A stretch of DNA of 64,000 nucleotides from positions 62,001 to 126,000 of the forward strand of contig NZ_VAHM01000007.1 in NCBI RefSeq assembly GCF_005796185.1, read 5' to 3'. This DNA comes from Pseudarthrobacter sp. NamB4. Lineage in GTDB: Bacteria; Actinomycetota; Actinomycetes; Actinomycetales; Micrococcaceae. Position 1 is the first letter of the stretch. Each line of letters opens with the position of its first letter. Shown here one piece after another: positions 36,837 through 50,549 of this stretch. A model generated the notes under the pieces. It was not told where the DNA came from and searched no databases. It was given only the letters and a program-made list of their open reading frames with translations. The translations under genes and the position numbers were made by a program.

Positions 36837-37763
36837 ATGACCACAGCGCACCCCGGAGCAGCCGCGCCTGCCTACTTCAGCCCTGACCTCGCCGCCCGCA
36901 CCTCTGCCTCCTCAGTGGAGCTCGACGGCGGCAAGGTTGCATTTTGGACCTACGAACCCTTGCCTGCCACTCCGGAAACGCGGACCATCCTGGTCATCCA
37001 CGGCTTCAGGGGAGACCACCACGGGCTGCTGCGGGTAGCAGACCAGCTTCCCGACATGCGCATCATCATGCCGGATCTTCCCGGGTTTGGGGACTCCGAG
37101 GCGTTCAGGTCGGCTGAGCACTCCGTGCAGCGTTACGGCTCGTTCATAACGGAGTTCATGGCAGCCTTGGGCCTGGGCCCGGATACCGTCCTGCTGGGCC
37201 ATTCCTTCGGCTCCATCATTGCCGCGCACTATGTTGCCGGCAACCCTGGATCCGTCCATCCCCTCATCCTCATCAATCCCATTGCAGCACCGGCGCTTGA
37301 AGGACCAAAAGGCCTGATGACCCGCCTGGCGGTGCTGTACTACCGGTTGTCCGCGCGCCTTCCCCGGCCCGTGGGACTGGCCCTGCTGCGGAATCCGCTG
37401 ATCGTCCGGGTGATGAGCGAAACCATGGCCAAGACCGGCGACCGGGACCTCCGGCGTTTTATCCACGGGCAGCACCACACCTACTTCAGCGCCTTTGCAA
37501 GCCGCGAGAGCCTGCTTGAGTCGTTCACCGCATCGGTCACCAGCCACGTGGCAGAAGTAGCCCCCCGGCTGACCCTGCCGGTGCTCCTGATAGCAGGCGA
37601 AAAGGACGAAATTGCCGTCCTCGGCGACCAGCGCCGACTGGCCGCGCTGCTCCCCGACGGCGAACTCCAGGTGATTCCCGGCGTCGGCCATCTCATCCAT
37701 TACGAAACACCCGAACCGGCAGCCGCCTTCATCCGCAGCTTCCTTAAGGACCATCCCGCGTGA
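36837..37763 (+). CDS. Alpha/beta hydrolase
   Basis: 308 residues with the alpha/beta hydrolase fold. Oxyanion region LVIHGFRGDHHG (about 55-66), nucleophile elbow GHSFGS (Ser about 124), acid near GEKDEI and His in GVGHLIHYE close to the C-terminus: the triad is complete. The ATG at 36837 is not preceded by an SD; TAGGCT lies seven bases upstream, so a leaderless start is possible. The stop overlaps the glycosyltransferase start as GTGA, so the two genes are coupled. Substrate unknown. Confidence 0.9.
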   Translation: MTTAHPGAAAPAYFSPDLAARTSASSVELDGGKVAFWTYEPLPATPETRTILVIHGFRGDHHGLLRVADQLPDMRIIMPDLPGFGDSEAFRSAEHSVQRYGSFITEFMAALGLGPDTVLLGHSFGSIIAAHYVAGNPGSVHPLILINPIAAPALEGPKGLMTRLAVLYYRLSARLPRPVGLALLRNPLIVRVMSETMAKTGDRDLRRFIHGQHHTYFSAFASRESLLESFTASVTSHVAEVAPRLTLPVLLIAGEKDEIAVLGDQRRLAALLPDGELQVIPGVGHLIHYETPEPAAAFIRSFLKDHPA

Positions 37764-38863
37764 AGATCCTCATCGATGCACGTTTCACCAAGACCGACCA
37801 CCACGACGGCATCAGCCGCTATGGGGCAAGCCTGATCGCCGCCACAGCCAAAATCGCCGACGTCTCCATGCTGGTTTCCGACGTCCGGCAACTCGCCCTG
37901 CTGCCGGACGTTCCCTACACGCTGATCAGCAGCCCGTTGTCACCGCGGGAGCTTTTTGTGGCGGGCACCATCAACAAGCTCGGCGCTGACGTGGTGGTGT
38001 GCCCCATGCAGACGATGGGCACGTGGGGCCGCAAGTACGGACTGGTCCTGACCCTCCACGACCTCATTTATTACGAGCACCCAACCCCTCCAGGGTTCCT
38101 GCCGGCGCCCGTGCGGCTCCTCTGGCGGCTCTACCACAAGGCGTACTGGCCGCAGCGGCTTCTCCTCAACCGGGCGGATACTGTTGCCACCATCAGCAGG
38201 ACCACTGAAGCACTGATGGCAAAGTACCGGCTCACCCGCCGCCCGGTCCGGATCATCAGCAACGCACCGCAGCCGGCGCAGGAGCCCCGCTCCCCCGAGG
38301 CCGGAGCGGACCAGTCACTGGTGTACATGGGCTCCTTCATGCCATACAAGAACGTGGAAACCATGGTGGCGGGCATGGCCGGGCTCCCGGGCTATACCCT
38401 CCACCTGCTCAGCCGCATCACGCCTCAGCGCCGTGCGGAACTGGAACGGCTCGTGCCGCCGAATGCCCACGTAGTGTTCCACAATGGCGTCACGGACGAG
38501 GAGTACGACACGTTCCTGCGGTCGGCCACAGCGCTTGTCAGCCTGTCCCGCGCGGAGGGATATGGGCTTCCTTTGGTGGAGGCCATGGCCCTGGGCACCC
38601 CCGTCATAGCAAGCGACATCCCCATCTTCAGGGAGGTCGGGGGCGATGCTGCCCTCTACGTGGACCCGGCCTCCCCCGGGCAGTTTGCCGCTGCCGTGAC
38701 AACGCTGCAGGACGAGACCCGCTGGCAGGACCTCTCCCGGCGTTCCCTTGCCCGGGCACAGGAATTCAGCTGGGACGAGTCCGCCCGCCAGCTGGTGCAG
38801 GTTGCCCACGACGTGGTGCTGGGGCGGCGCAAGGCCACGTCCCGCAACGGCAGCCCCGGCTAA
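37760..38863 (+). CDS. GT4-type glycosyltransferase
   Basis: 367 residues with the GT-B fold. N-terminal acceptor domain begins KILIDARFTKTDHHDGISRY; the C-terminal domain carries the GT4 E-x7-E motif in EGYGLPLVEAMALGTPVI (about 265-280) that binds the sugar nucleotide. No membrane segment. GTG start overlaps the hydrolase stop. It probably modifies a lipid or cell-surface glycan. The stop codon overlaps the convergent end of priA by three bases. Confidence 0.9.
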   Translation: MKILIDARFTKTDHHDGISRYGASLIAATAKIADVSMLVSDVRQLALLPDVPYTLISSPLSPRELFVAGTINKLGADVVVCPMQTMGTWGRKYGLVLTLHDLIYYEHPTPPGFLPAPVRLLWRLYHKAYWPQRLLLNRADTVATISRTTEALMAKYRLTRRPVRIISNAPQPAQEPRSPEAGADQSLVYMGSFMPYKNVETMVAGMAGLPGYTLHLLSRITPQRRAELERLVPPNAHVVFHNGVTDEEYDTFLRSATALVSLSRAEGYGLPLVEAMALGTPVIASDIPIFREVGGDAALYVDPASPGQFAAAVTTLQDETRWQDLSRRSLARAQEFSWDESARQLVQVAHDVVLGRRKATSRNGSPG

Positions 38864-41037
38864 AGCACGTCAACCCCGTCGAGCCGGAGCTGGAAAGGCT
38901 CCATGGTGCGCTTGGCTGCTGCCGCCGCCCGGGCGACGCGCAGGACGCGGGTGACGGCAGACGCCTGGGCGTAGGGGAAAAAGAGCAGGGTGCGGACATC
39001 CTCCACCGAGCGGCGGGCGGACGGCGGACCACTGAGCACCAGGGGTGCAGGGCCGGCGCTGCGCAAGAAGATGCCGGCGGAGCCGAGTTCGGCCGCCACC
39101 GCGGCGGTGTACTGCTCGACGGCGGCGCGTGGCCCGGTGACCGACGCGATGCGCACCGCAGGGGGAAGCTGCAGCTCTGCCCGGAGGGCCAGCTCCCGAT
39201 GGGCGTAACCGGCAGGGTCCCAGCGGAGCAGGGCGCCGACGGCAGCCGTGTCCGAGGCCGTTACCACCACCAAACCGCCATCTGTGGCAGGGCGAACCAG
39301 CGCTGCCGCGTTGAACCACCGCCGCACGGTGTCCTCACCGGCCCGGAGGGTTTCGCGCCGCAGCAGGGAATCCCCATCAAGCAACAGGGCGGCAGCATAT
39401 CCTCCGGCTGCCACAGGCTCAGCCCCCACCGTGGCGACGATCAGGGCCCTGCCCGCACCGACTTCTGCCTTCACCTGGTCCCCGGAAGAAGTGACAACGG
39501 TGGTGCCGGGAAAGGCCCGGCCCAGCTCTTCGGCCGTGCGGATGACACCGGTAGCTCCCTTGCGGAGGCGGCGTCCGCCGCAGTGTCCGCAGCGCCAGTC
39601 CGGCGCAGGCGTGGAGCACCAGCGGCATTGGGGCATCGCCGAGGTGCCGTTGGCCCCGGCCAGCGCCAGGGGCCCCTGGCAGGCGCCGCAGCGTGCCGGC
39701 TCACGGCAGGTTTCGCACGCCAACGACGGCGCGTACCCGGCGCGGGCCACCTGCACCAGGACGGGTCCGCGCTCCAGGCCCTCCTTGGCAGCACGCCATG
39801 CTGCGCCGGGAAGCCGGGCAATCCTGGCCAGCGGATCCCGCTCCTGTTCGAAGCTGTCGGCAGTACTGACGACGCGCGGCACAGTCCGGCGGACGTCCGG
39901 TCGGCTGGCCTCCACCGCCAGCGCCCAACCGGCTTCCACCAGCCGCTGCGCCTCCGTGCTGCGTGCGTGGCCTGCAAGGAGACAGGCGGTGCCCTCCTGC
40001 TCTGCACGCAGGAGCAGGACGTCGCGGGCGTGGGCATAGGGGGCACGCTGCTCGATATGGAGGTCGTCGCCGTCGTCCCAGCAGGCCACCAGGCCCAGGT
40101 TCCGCACAGGGGCGAAAGCCGCGGACCTGGTCCCAATGGCCACCCGGGCCGTCCCCGTCAGGAGCCGAAGGAAATTCCGGTACCGGGGCGTCGGGCCATC
40201 ATCCGCCGTCAGGCGGGCAACTGCCTCTTCCGGCAGCAGGGGCCGCAGGGCATCTTCAAGCCGGTCCACGTCCCGGTAATCGGGCACCACCACCACGGCG
40301 CCGCGGCCCGATGAGCAGGCCGCGGCCACGGCTTCTGCCACCAGCTGCGGCCACCCGCCCGGACCGTAACCCTGCAGCGGGTTCACCACTGCCCTCGGCG
40401 AACCGCCCCCGGCCACGTGGCGCAGGAAGGCAGTGCCGTTGCGGTACATCCTCCAGCTGGCACCGGCCAGCTCTTCACCTGGTGCCGCCGCCTTCTGTGG
40501 AGTGATTTCCGGCGCTGCAGTCCCTTCCGCATTCGCCGCTGCATCCTCTGCCGGAGCGGCCAACTCCTTCTCCAGCCGTGCGACCCGGGGCGGGACGGCG
40601 ACGCGGAGCACATCGCTGACTGTCCCCGCATACCGGGCGGCCACGGAGGAAACCAGCTCCCGCACTGCAGGCGTGAGAACGGGGACCGGCGAAACAACTT
40701 TCGCCACCGGCACCAGGGTGTGGCCGGCGTCGGACTCGCCCACGCGCTCCATAATGAACCCGTTGAGCTCCTGGCCGTTGAACTTGACTTTTACCCGGAC
40801 ACCGGGACTGGCGGCGCTGTCCAGGGTGTCCGGAACGCCGTAATCAAAGAGCCTGTCCAGATGCGGAAGGGTCGATTCCACCAGCACCTTGGCCACCGGC
40901 AGGTGTTCGGCGAGCCGGGGCCCGGATGCCCGGGGTGCCGGGGGGAAACCCTGCAGCAGGGACGGCTGCACGGAGCCCGGGAGATCCAGTGCCGGCTGGA
41001 CGGTTTTCCCGGCAGCGAAGGGCGGGTCAGCAGCCAT
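38860..41037 (-). CDS. priA: Primosomal protein N' (PriA), helicase motifs degenerate
   Basis: 725 residues. The N-terminal DNA-binding domain (VAKVLVESTLPHLDRLFDYG, about 48-67) and the zinc-binding Cys pairs (CETC, CGAC, CRWC, CGHC, about 450-510) are intact. The helicase core is not: where E. coli PriA has GVTGSGKT this protein reads GYGPGGWP, and the DEAH-type box is WDDGDD. Actinobacterial PriA proteins typically show this loss and may act as a non-helicase replication-restart scaffold. ATG at 41037. Confidence 0.9.
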   Translation of the reverse strand: MAADPPFAAGKTVQPALDLPGSVQPSLLQGFPPAPRASGPRLAEHLPVAKVLVESTLPHLDRLFDYGVPDTLDSAASPGVRVKVKFNGQELNGFIMERVGESDAGHTLVPVAKVVSPVPVLTPAVRELVSSVAARYAGTVSDVLRVAVPPRVARLEKELAAPAEDAAANAEGTAAPEITPQKAAAPGEELAGASWRMYRNGTAFLRHVAGGGSPRAVVNPLQGYGPGGWPQLVAEAVAAACSSGRGAVVVVPDYRDVDRLEDALRPLLPEEAVARLTADDGPTPRYRNFLRLLTGTARVAIGTRSAAFAPVRNLGLVACWDDGDDLHIEQRAPYAHARDVLLLRAEQEGTACLLAGHARSTEAQRLVEAGWALAVEASRPDVRRTVPRVVSTADSFEQERDPLARIARLPGAAWRAAKEGLERGPVLVQVARAGYAPSLACETCREPARCGACQGPLALAGANGTSAMPQCRWCSTPAPDWRCGHCGGRRLRKGATGVIRTAEELGRAFPGTTVVTSSGDQVKAEVGAGRALIVATVGAEPVAAGGYAAALLLDGDSLLRRETLRAGEDTVRRWFNAAALVRPATDGGLVVVTASDTAAVGALLRWDPAGYAHRELALRAELQLPPAVRIASVTGPRAAVEQYTAAVAAELGSAGIFLRSAGPAPLVLSGPPSARRSVEDVRTLLFFPYAQASAVTRVLRVARAAAAAKRTMEPFQLRLDGVDVL

Positions 41038-41138
41038 GGCAGTTACCTCCGTTCGGCTTCCGGCTGGACACGGCCATCAAAGCACGGGGCACGGACATTG
41101 CTGCCGGCGGCGCAGGAGCAGCCCGGCCGCCCCGAACT

Positions 41139-42374
41139 TTAGGCGTTGAAGAAAGCCTTCAGTTCGTCCACGCGGTCCAGGCGCTCCCAGGTGAAGTCCG
41201 GCTCGTCGCGGCCGAAGTGGCCGTGCGCCGCAGTCTTGGCGTAGATGGGCCGCTTCAGGTCCAGTGCGTCGATGATGGCCCGCGGCCGCAGGTCGAAGAT
41301 CTCCGCGATCGCAGCGCTGATCCGGGCAGGATCAACGGTTTCGGTGCCGAACGTCTCTACGTAGGTGCCCACGGGCCGGGCCTGGCCGATGGCATAGGCG
41401 ATCTGGATTTCGGCGCGCTTGGCCAGGCCGGCAGCCACCACGTTCTTGGCTACCCAGCGCATGGCGTAAGCGGCGGAGCGGTCCACCTTGGACGGGTCCT
41501 TGCCGGAGAAGGCGCCGCCGCCGTGGCGGGCCATTCCGCCGTAAGTGTCCACAATGATCTTGCGGCCGGTCAGGCCGGCATCACCTACGGGACCGCCGAT
41601 GACGAATTCGCCGGCAGGGTTGAGGATGTTCCGGACCCGGGAAATGTCCAGATTGGCGCCTGCCAGGACAGGTTCGATGACCACTGATGCGAGGTCCGCG
41701 CGGAGCTGCTCCAGGCTTGCGCCTTCGGCGTGCTGGCTGGAGATCACCACGGTTTCGACGGAGACGGGAAGGTCCTTGTCGTAGCCCACGGTCACCTGGG
41801 TCTTTCCGTCCGGGCGGAGGTAGGCCAGTTCGCCCGTCTTGCGGACCTCGGTGAGCCGTTCGGACAGGCGGTGGGCCAGCCAGATGGGCAGCGGCATGTA
41901 GGAGGGGGTTTCGTCGCTGGCGTAGCCGAACATCAAACCCTGGTCGCCTGCGCCCTGGAGGTCGTAGTCATCCTCCTGGCGCCCTTCGCGGGCCTCCAGG
42001 GAATTGAAGACACCACCGGCGATGTCGTTGGACTGCTGGCCGATGGAAACGGACACGCCGCAGCGGGCGCCGTCGAAACCGTTGGCGGAAGAGTCGTAGC
42101 CGATTCCCAGGATGGTCTCGCGCACAATCTGGGGGATCTCCACGTAGGCGTCCGTGGTGACCTCGCCGGCAACATGGACCAGGCCGGTGGTGGCCATGGT
42201 TTCCACTGCCACCCGGGATTCCGGGTCCGCGGCCAGCAACGCGTCGAGGATGGCGTCGCTGATCTGGTCGCAGATCTTGTCCGGATGGCCCTCGGTAACC
42301 GACTCGGAGGTGAAGAGCCGAAGCGCGGAAGGCGAGGCCCAGGACGTCTGGGGTAGGTGCAGCGGTAAAGTCAC
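41139..42374 (-). CDS. metK: S-adenosylmethionine synthase
   Basis: Makes SAM from methionine and ATP. 411 residues. [16 protein letters not shown] at about 30-45, the [12 protein letters not shown] hexapeptide region (about 147-158) and GGGAFSGKD loop (about 296-304) are all present. GTG at 42374 lacks a well-placed SD; TAAGGT lies at leaderless distance. Follows coaBC by 86 bp on the same strand. Confidence 0.97.
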   Translation of the reverse strand: MTLPLHLPQTSWASPSALRLFTSESVTEGHPDKICDQISDAILDALLAADPESRVAVETMATTGLVHVAGEVTTDAYVEIPQIVRETILGIGYDSSANGFDGARCGVSVSIGQQSNDIAGGVFNSLEAREGRQEDDYDLQGAGDQGLMFGYASDETPSYMPLPIWLAHRLSERLTEVRKTGELAYLRPDGKTQVTVGYDKDLPVSVETVVISSQHAEGASLEQLRADLASVVIEPVLAGANLDISRVRNILNPAGEFVIGGPVGDAGLTGRKIIVDTYGGMARHGGGAFSGKDPSKVDRSAAYAMRWVAKNVVAAGLAKRAEIQIAYAIGQARPVGTYVETFGTETVDPARISAAIAEIFDLRPRAIIDALDLKRPIYAKTAAHGHFGRDEPDFTWERLDRVDELKAFFNA

Positions 42375-42380
42375 TTAATT

Positions 42381-42386
42381 ACCTTA
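42381..42386 (-). promoter_or_regulatory. Possible leaderless -10 box of metK
   Basis: TAAGGT followed by AATTAA and then GTG. The same hexamer contains AAGG and could alternatively serve as a weak SD. A hairpin GGAGAC/GTCTCC (42433-42428, 42417-42412) lies just upstream. Confidence 0.4.
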
Positions 42387-42460
42387 CTGGTTGAAGTTTG
42401 CGCGCCCGCCCGGAGACGTCGGCAGATGTCTCCGTGCTAAGCAAAGGTGTCCTGAAACAC

Positions 42461-43708
42461 TCAGGCGCGGGGCGAAACGGAATTCAGTTCAAGCCCGATG
42501 CGGCTGATGATGGCCGCTGAAACCTCGGTCTTGGTTCCGGTCGCCTCCTGCGGTCCGGAACCGGACCGGGCCAGGATGACCACCGAGTTGTGGTCCTGGC
42601 CGAAGACTTTGTCCGTTCCCACATGGTTGACCACCAGCAGGTCACAGCCTTTGCGGTGCAGCTTCGCTTCGCCATAGGCCAGCACGTCCCCCTGGCTGTC
42701 CCCCGTTTCGGCGGCAAAACCGACAATCAGCTGCTGCTTCTCCCCCGCTCCGGCGCCCTTCAGGTTCCTCAGCTCCACCAGTTCCCGGAGGATGTCCGGG
42801 TTCCGTACCAGCGTGATCACCGGATCGGCATGGTCATCGCGTTTCTTGATCTTGGTGTCTGAGATCTCTGTCGGGCGGAAGTCGGCAACGGCCGCAGACA
42901 TGATGACGACGTCGGAATCAGCTGCCGCTGCCAGCGCTGCCTCCCGCAGCTGCAGGGCAGTCTCCACGGGCACAACCTCGACCCCGGCCGGCGGCGGTAC
43001 ATCCATGTGGGCTGCCAGCAGCCGGACGGTTGCACCGGCGTTCCTCGCCGCTACCGCCAGGGCGACGCCCTGCTTCCCCGAGGACCGGTTCCCGAGAAAG
43101 CGCACGGGATCGAGCGGCTCGCGGGTGCCGCCGGCACTGATGGTGACGATCCGGCCGGCCAGCGGCAGCTGGAAATCTGACTGGCCCTGCACAAGGGCCA
43201 TGGCAGCATCGTAGATCACCTCGGGTTCAGGGAGCCTGCCCGGGCCGGAATCGGCCCCGGTCAGCCTGCCGGTAGCGGGCTCCAGCACGGCAGCCCCCCT
43301 GCTCCGGAGGGTTTCGACGTTGGCGCGGGTTGCCGCGTGCTGCCACATCTCAGTGTGCATGGCGGGCGCGAACAGGACCGGCCCGCGCGCCATCAGCAGG
43401 GTGTTGGTGAGGAGGTCGCCGGCCTGGCCGGTGGCAGCCTTCGCCAGCAGGTCGGCGGTCGCCGGTGCCACAACAATAAGGTCTGCCTCGTGGCCCAGCC
43501 GGACGTGGTTGACCTGGTGGACGTCGTCGAAGACGCTGTTGCTGACCGGATTCCCGGACAGGGCCTCCCAGGTGGCGGTGCCGACAAACCGGGTGGATGC
43601 CTCGGTGGGAATGACCGTGACGTGATGCCCGGCTTCAGTAAAAAGCCGGAGGAGCGATGCCACCTTGTAGGCGGCGATCCCTCCCCCGACTCCGAGGACT
43701 ATGCGCAC
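42461..43708 (-). CDS. coaBC: Bifunctional phosphopantothenoylcysteine decarboxylase/synthetase
   Basis: Two steps of coenzyme A synthesis. 415 residues. The FMN-binding CoaC half begins VLGVGGGIAAYKV, with the active-site His in VNHVRLG (about 68) and APAMHTEMW (about 115-123; His replaces the Asn usual in E. coli, as in other actinobacteria). The CoaB half (from about 190) has ISAGGTREPLDPVRFLGNRS and the KIKK motif. GTG at 43708. Follows rpoZ. Confidence 0.96.
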   Translation of the reverse strand: MRIVLGVGGGIAAYKVASLLRLFTEAGHHVTVIPTEASTRFVGTATWEALSGNPVSNSVFDDVHQVNHVRLGHEADLIVVAPATADLLAKAATGQAGDLLTNTLLMARGPVLFAPAMHTEMWQHAATRANVETLRSRGAAVLEPATGRLTGADSGPGRLPEPEVIYDAAMALVQGQSDFQLPLAGRIVTISAGGTREPLDPVRFLGNRSSGKQGVALAVAARNAGATVRLLAAHMDVPPPAGVEVVPVETALQLREAALAAAADSDVVIMSAAVADFRPTEISDTKIKKRDDHADPVITLVRNPDILRELVELRNLKGAGAGEKQQLIVGFAAETGDSQGDVLAYGEAKLHRKGCDLLVVNHVGTDKVFGQDHNSVVILARSGSGPQEATGTKTEVSAAIISRIGLELNSVSPRA

Positions 43709-43747
43709 GTGACCTCCGTCAACAGCAAGTCAGGTTCAGCAGCAGGA

Positions 43748-44008
43748 TTACTCTGCGGCTTCGATCGGCGTGGAGACCAGCTTGCCTTCGTTGATTTCAC
43801 GGAGGGCGATCGAGAGCGACTTTTCGTTCAGCTTGGTGTCGACCAGCGGGCCGACGTACTCGAAGAGGCCCTCGTGCAGCTGGGCGTAGTAAGCGTTGAT
43901 CTGACGAGCACGCTTGGCACCGAAGATCACCAGGCCGTACTTGGAGTCGGCTGCCTCGAGCAGCGAGTCGATCGGCGGGTTGATGATGCCTTCAAGGTTC
44001 GTGGACAC
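43748..44008 (-). CDS. rpoZ: DNA-directed RNA polymerase subunit omega
   Basis: 86 residues. Omega aids folding and assembly of the beta' subunit. The conserved helix [20 protein letters not shown] and the C-terminal SLSIALREI are present. GTG start, 15 bp after gmk. The gmk-rpoZ-coaBC-metK order is standard in actinobacteria. Confidence 0.96.
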   Translation of the reverse strand: MSTNLEGIINPPIDSLLEAADSKYGLVIFGAKRARQINAYYAQLHEGLFEYVGPLVDTKLNEKSLSIALREINEGKLVSTPIEAAE

Positions 44009-44023
44009 GAATTCTCCAAATTT

Positions 44024-44617
44024 CTAGCGGGCTGACGGTTCCGGCAGGTGTGGATGCGGGGTCAGCCCCATGAGTGAAACAAGCTCGTCCGCTGCCCGGC
44101 GGACGTCGTCATTGACGACGGTGTGGTCGAACTCCGGTTCAGCAGCAAGTTCCAGTTTAGCGGTTTCCAGGCGTCGCTGCTGTTCCTCGGGCGTTTCCGT
44201 GCCGCGCCCCACCAGTCGGCGCACCATTTCGTCCCAGCTCGGCGGGGCCAGGAAGACGAACTGCGCGTCCGGAACGGCCGCCTTCACCTGCCGGGCACCC
44301 TGCAGATCAATCTCCAGCAGCACCGAGCGCCCCTCGGCAATCGCCTGGTTTACCGTGCTCTTCAGGGTGCCGTAGGTGTTCTGGCCATGGACCACTGCCC
44401 ATTCGAGCAGTTCACCGTCTGCGATGAGTTGCTCGAACTCCTCCTTGCTTTTGAAGAAGTAGTGGACGCCGTCCTGCTCGCCGGGGCGCGGAGCCCGCGT
44501 GGTGGCCGATACGGACAGCCAAACCTCGGGATAATTGTCGCGGATGTAGGTGGACACGGTGCCTTTGCCAACAGCCGTCGGACCAGCGAGGACTGTCAGT
44601 CCAGGTTTCTTGCTCAC
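44024..44617 (-). CDS. gmk: Guanylate kinase
   Basis: Phosphorylates GMP to GDP. 197 residues. P-loop GPTAVGKGT at about 12-20 (atypical Lys-Gly-Thr, normal for Gmk), [11 protein letters not shown] and the GMP-binding DGVHYFF are intact. GTG start at 44617. Between mihF and rpoZ. Confidence 0.97.
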   Translation of the reverse strand: MSKKPGLTVLAGPTAVGKGTVSTYIRDNYPEVWLSVSATTRAPRPGEQDGVHYFFKSKEEFEQLIADGELLEWAVVHGQNTYGTLKSTVNQAIAEGRSVLLEIDLQGARQVKAAVPDAQFVFLAPPSWDEMVRRLVGRGTETPEEQQRRLETAKLELAAEPEFDHTVVNDDVRRAADELVSLMGLTPHPHLPEPSAR

Positions 44618-44662
44618 GTATTCCTTTGCCGAAGTTCGGGGTATGGCGGGCTGCGGCCCGCC

Positions 44663-44980
44663 CTAGTTCTCGTCTATAAAATCTACCAGCGCCCGGCGCT
44701 GATGAACGCCCAGGCCACGGACCCTCCGGGAGGCAGCAATCCCCAGCTGGCCCATGATGGCAGCGGCACGGACCTTCCCGATGCCGGGCAGCGCCTCCAG
44801 CAGTTCTGAAACCTTCATCCTTGCCAGGGCGTCGTCCTGCAATGCCGAGTTGATGATGTCGGCGGCGGACCTCTCACCGTTCTTCAGGCTTTCCTTGGCG
44901 GCCGCGCGGGCTGCTCTGGCTGCTGCTGCCTTGGTCAGGGCCTCAGCCCGTTCCGACGCTGACAAGGGTCGCAGGACCAT
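44663..44980 (-). CDS. mihF: Integration host factor, actinobacterial type
   Basis: Nucleoid-associated DNA-binding protein unique to actinobacteria. 105 residues with ATG at 44980; the start MVLRPLSASERAEALTKA is conserved. The helix-two-turn-helix part has LLEALPGIGKVRAAAIM. A GGGGG lies eight bases upstream of the ATG; an in-frame GTG three codons earlier is possible. Usual place between pyrF and gmk. Confidence 0.95.
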   Translation of the reverse strand: MVLRPLSASERAEALTKAAAARAARAAAKESLKNGERSAADIINSALQDDALARMKVSELLEALPGIGKVRAAAIMGQLGIAASRRVRGLGVHQRRALVDFIDEN

Positions 44981-45091
44981 GGAGGACACCCCCGGATTCG
45001 GCGGATTTCTTCCAAGGGCGGCCGCCCTTGGACCTGTCCTGAAACTACCCTTTGGTGGTGCCCGAATCAATGCATCCGGTGAAACGGGCCG

Positions 45092-45962
45092 CTATTCGCC
45101 GCGGAGTCCGTCCAGCGTCCGACGGGCCGCCTCACGAAGTCCCTGCAGCTCCGGTCCGGCGGACAGGATGTCCCGGCTCGAGGTGCCCAGGACCTGCGGA
45201 TACGCGGTACCGAACGTGGCACGCAGATCAGCCGGCGTAGCGCCCTGGGCCCCGAGGCCGGGTGCCAGCAGCGGCCCCCGGACGGCGGCGAGGTCGAGGT
45301 CCAGGTCGGAGATTGCGGAGCCGACAGTGGCCCCGACCACCAGGCCCACGGAACCCATGCTGCCCTGGTAACGCGCATTTTCAGTTGCGGCCGCCTGCGT
45401 GATCCTGCGGGCTACCGAATCCTCTCCCCCGACGTGCTGAACGGAGGCGCCCTCCGGGTTGGACGTGAGCGCCAGGACGAACACGCCGCGTCCGGTGTCC
45501 GCCGCGAGGTCCAGCGCGGGCCGCAACGACTCGAAGCCAAGGTACGGGCTGAGGGTCACTGAGTCTGCCGCAAGGGGGGAACCGTCGCGGAGCCAGGCGT
45601 CAGCGTAGGCGGCCATGGTGGATCCGATGTCCCCGCGCTTGGCGTCGGCGATGGTGAGCACCGACTCGTCCCGCGCTTCCGCAAGGAGGTCCTCCAGGAC
45701 GGCCATCCCGGCGGAACCGTGGCGTTCGTACAGGGCCACCTGTGGCTTGATGGCGGCAGCGAGCGGAGCCACCGCCTCCAGAACTGTCAGGGAAAAGCGC
45801 CTCAGCCCGGCGGCGTCGTCGTCAAGTCCCCAGGCCTTCAGCAGGGCCGGGTGCGGGTCGATGCCCACGCAGAGCGGTCCGCGGGCAGCCATGGCCGCGC
45901 CCAGCCGGGAGCCGAAGGGCTCCCGGCCGGCGCCTGGTACGTGCTGAGTGCCTGTTACCGGC

Positions 45963-45970
<8 letters not shown>
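45092..45970 (-). CDS. pyrF: Orotidine 5'-phosphate decarboxylase (type 2)
   Basis: Last step of UMP synthesis. 292 residues, the long type-2 form. [16 protein letters not shown] (about 24-39), catalytic [13 protein letters not shown] (about 98-110) and the GATVGS phosphate loop are present. GTG at 45970 overlaps the carB stop by eight bases (GTGCCTGA), so it is coupled to carB. The longer open frame is antisense-free but non-homologous. Confidence 0.95.
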
Positions 45971-49276
<3,306 letters not shown>

Positions 49277-49277
<1 letters not shown>

Positions 49278-50545
49278 TACTTCTTGTCCTCAGTCTTGTT
49301 TTCGTTTTTGTGATCAACGCCGGCGGAGTGGGCGGAGTCAACCGGGTCCTTCGACAGGTTGGCGGTTCTGCCGTCCCGGGTCCCCTTCATCAGGTCGATG
49401 AAGCGGTCGAACAGGTAGGCGGCGTCGTGGGGGCCTGCCGCCGCCTCGGGGTGGTACTGGACGGAGAAGGCGGGGATGTCCAGGCAGGCGAGGCCTTCCA
49501 CCACGTCGTCATTCAGGCTGACGTGGCTGACCTCGACGCGCCCGTAGCGTGCCTCCGGGGCCTGCGTGGCGCCGTCGAGCGGTGCGTCCACGGCGAAGCC
49601 GTGGTTTTGGGAGGTGATTTCCACCTTGCCCGTGCGGCGGTCCATCACGGGCTGGTTGATGCCGCGGTGGCCGTAGCGGAGCTTGTAGGTGCCAAAGCCG
49701 AGGGCGCGGCCCAGGATCTGGTTGCCGAAGCAGATGCCGAAGTAAGGCAGTTTCTCATCCAGGACTGACCGGAGCAGCTCTACCTGCGCATCGGCGGTGG
49801 CGGGGTCGCCGGGACCGTTGGACATGAAAAAGCCGTCGGGATTGACTGCCTTCACGTCGTCGAGCGTCGCCGTGGCCGGCAGGACATGGACGCGGACACC
49901 TCGCTCGGCGAACCGTACCGGGGTCATGGCCTTGATACCGAGGTCGATCGCCGCGATGCTGAAGCGCGGGTCCCCTTCCCAGCCGTAGTCCTTCGGCTCC
50001 ACCACATAGGCGTTGTCCACGCTCACTTCCTCCGCCAGGCGGGAGCCCTCCATGGGGGCGCTGGCCAGTACGGCGTCGAGGAGTTCCTTGTCCGTTGCCC
50101 GGGCGGCGTCGCCGGAGAAGATGCCTGCGCGCATGGTCTTGTGCTCGCGCAGGTGGCGGGTGATCGCGCGGGTGTCCACGCCTTGGATGCCCACGATGCC
50201 CTGCTCAGCGAGTTCTTCGTCCAGGGAACGCTCGGAGCGCCAGTTGGACGGGCGGCGGGCTGCGTCGCGGACGATGTAGCCGGCCACCCAGATGCGGCGG
50301 GACTCGGCGTCGTCATTGTTGACGCCGGTGTTGCCGATGTGCGGCGCCGTCTGCACCACTAGCTGGCGGGCATAGGAGGGGTCCGTGATGGTCTCCTGGT
50401 AGCCGGTCATGCCGGTGGCGAAGACTGCTTCACCCAGGGCGGTTCCGGTGGCGCCGTAGCTGGTCCCGCGGAAAATGCGGCCGTCTTCGAGAACGAGCGC
50501 CGCGGGGGCTGCCGGAGCGGAGGCGGTTGCTGTGTTTGTTGTCAC
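49277..50545 (-). CDS. carA: Carbamoyl-phosphate synthase small (glutamine amidotransferase) subunit
   Basis: Supplies ammonia from glutamine to CarB. 422 residues. CPSase small-chain domain begins [16 protein letters not shown]; the class I glutaminase triad has Cys in [16 protein letters not shown] and His-x-Glu in [14 protein letters not shown] at 50545 is chosen because GGAAAG lies seven bases upstream; a GTG five codons earlier (50560) lacks an SD and would overlap the preceding gene by 11 bp. Confidence 0.95.
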
Positions 50546-50549
50546 TGTC

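Noticed and set aside
36837..38863. Glycan biosynthesis cluster around the glycosyltransferase
   Set aside because: Only one glycosyltransferase and one hydrolase are present with no sugar-nucleotide or flippase genes nearby; too little for a pathway claim.
42375..42460. SAM riboswitch upstream of metK
   Set aside because: The gap is only 86 bp and holds just a simple GGAGAC/GTCTCC hairpin; no SAM-I or SAM-IV core motifs are visible.
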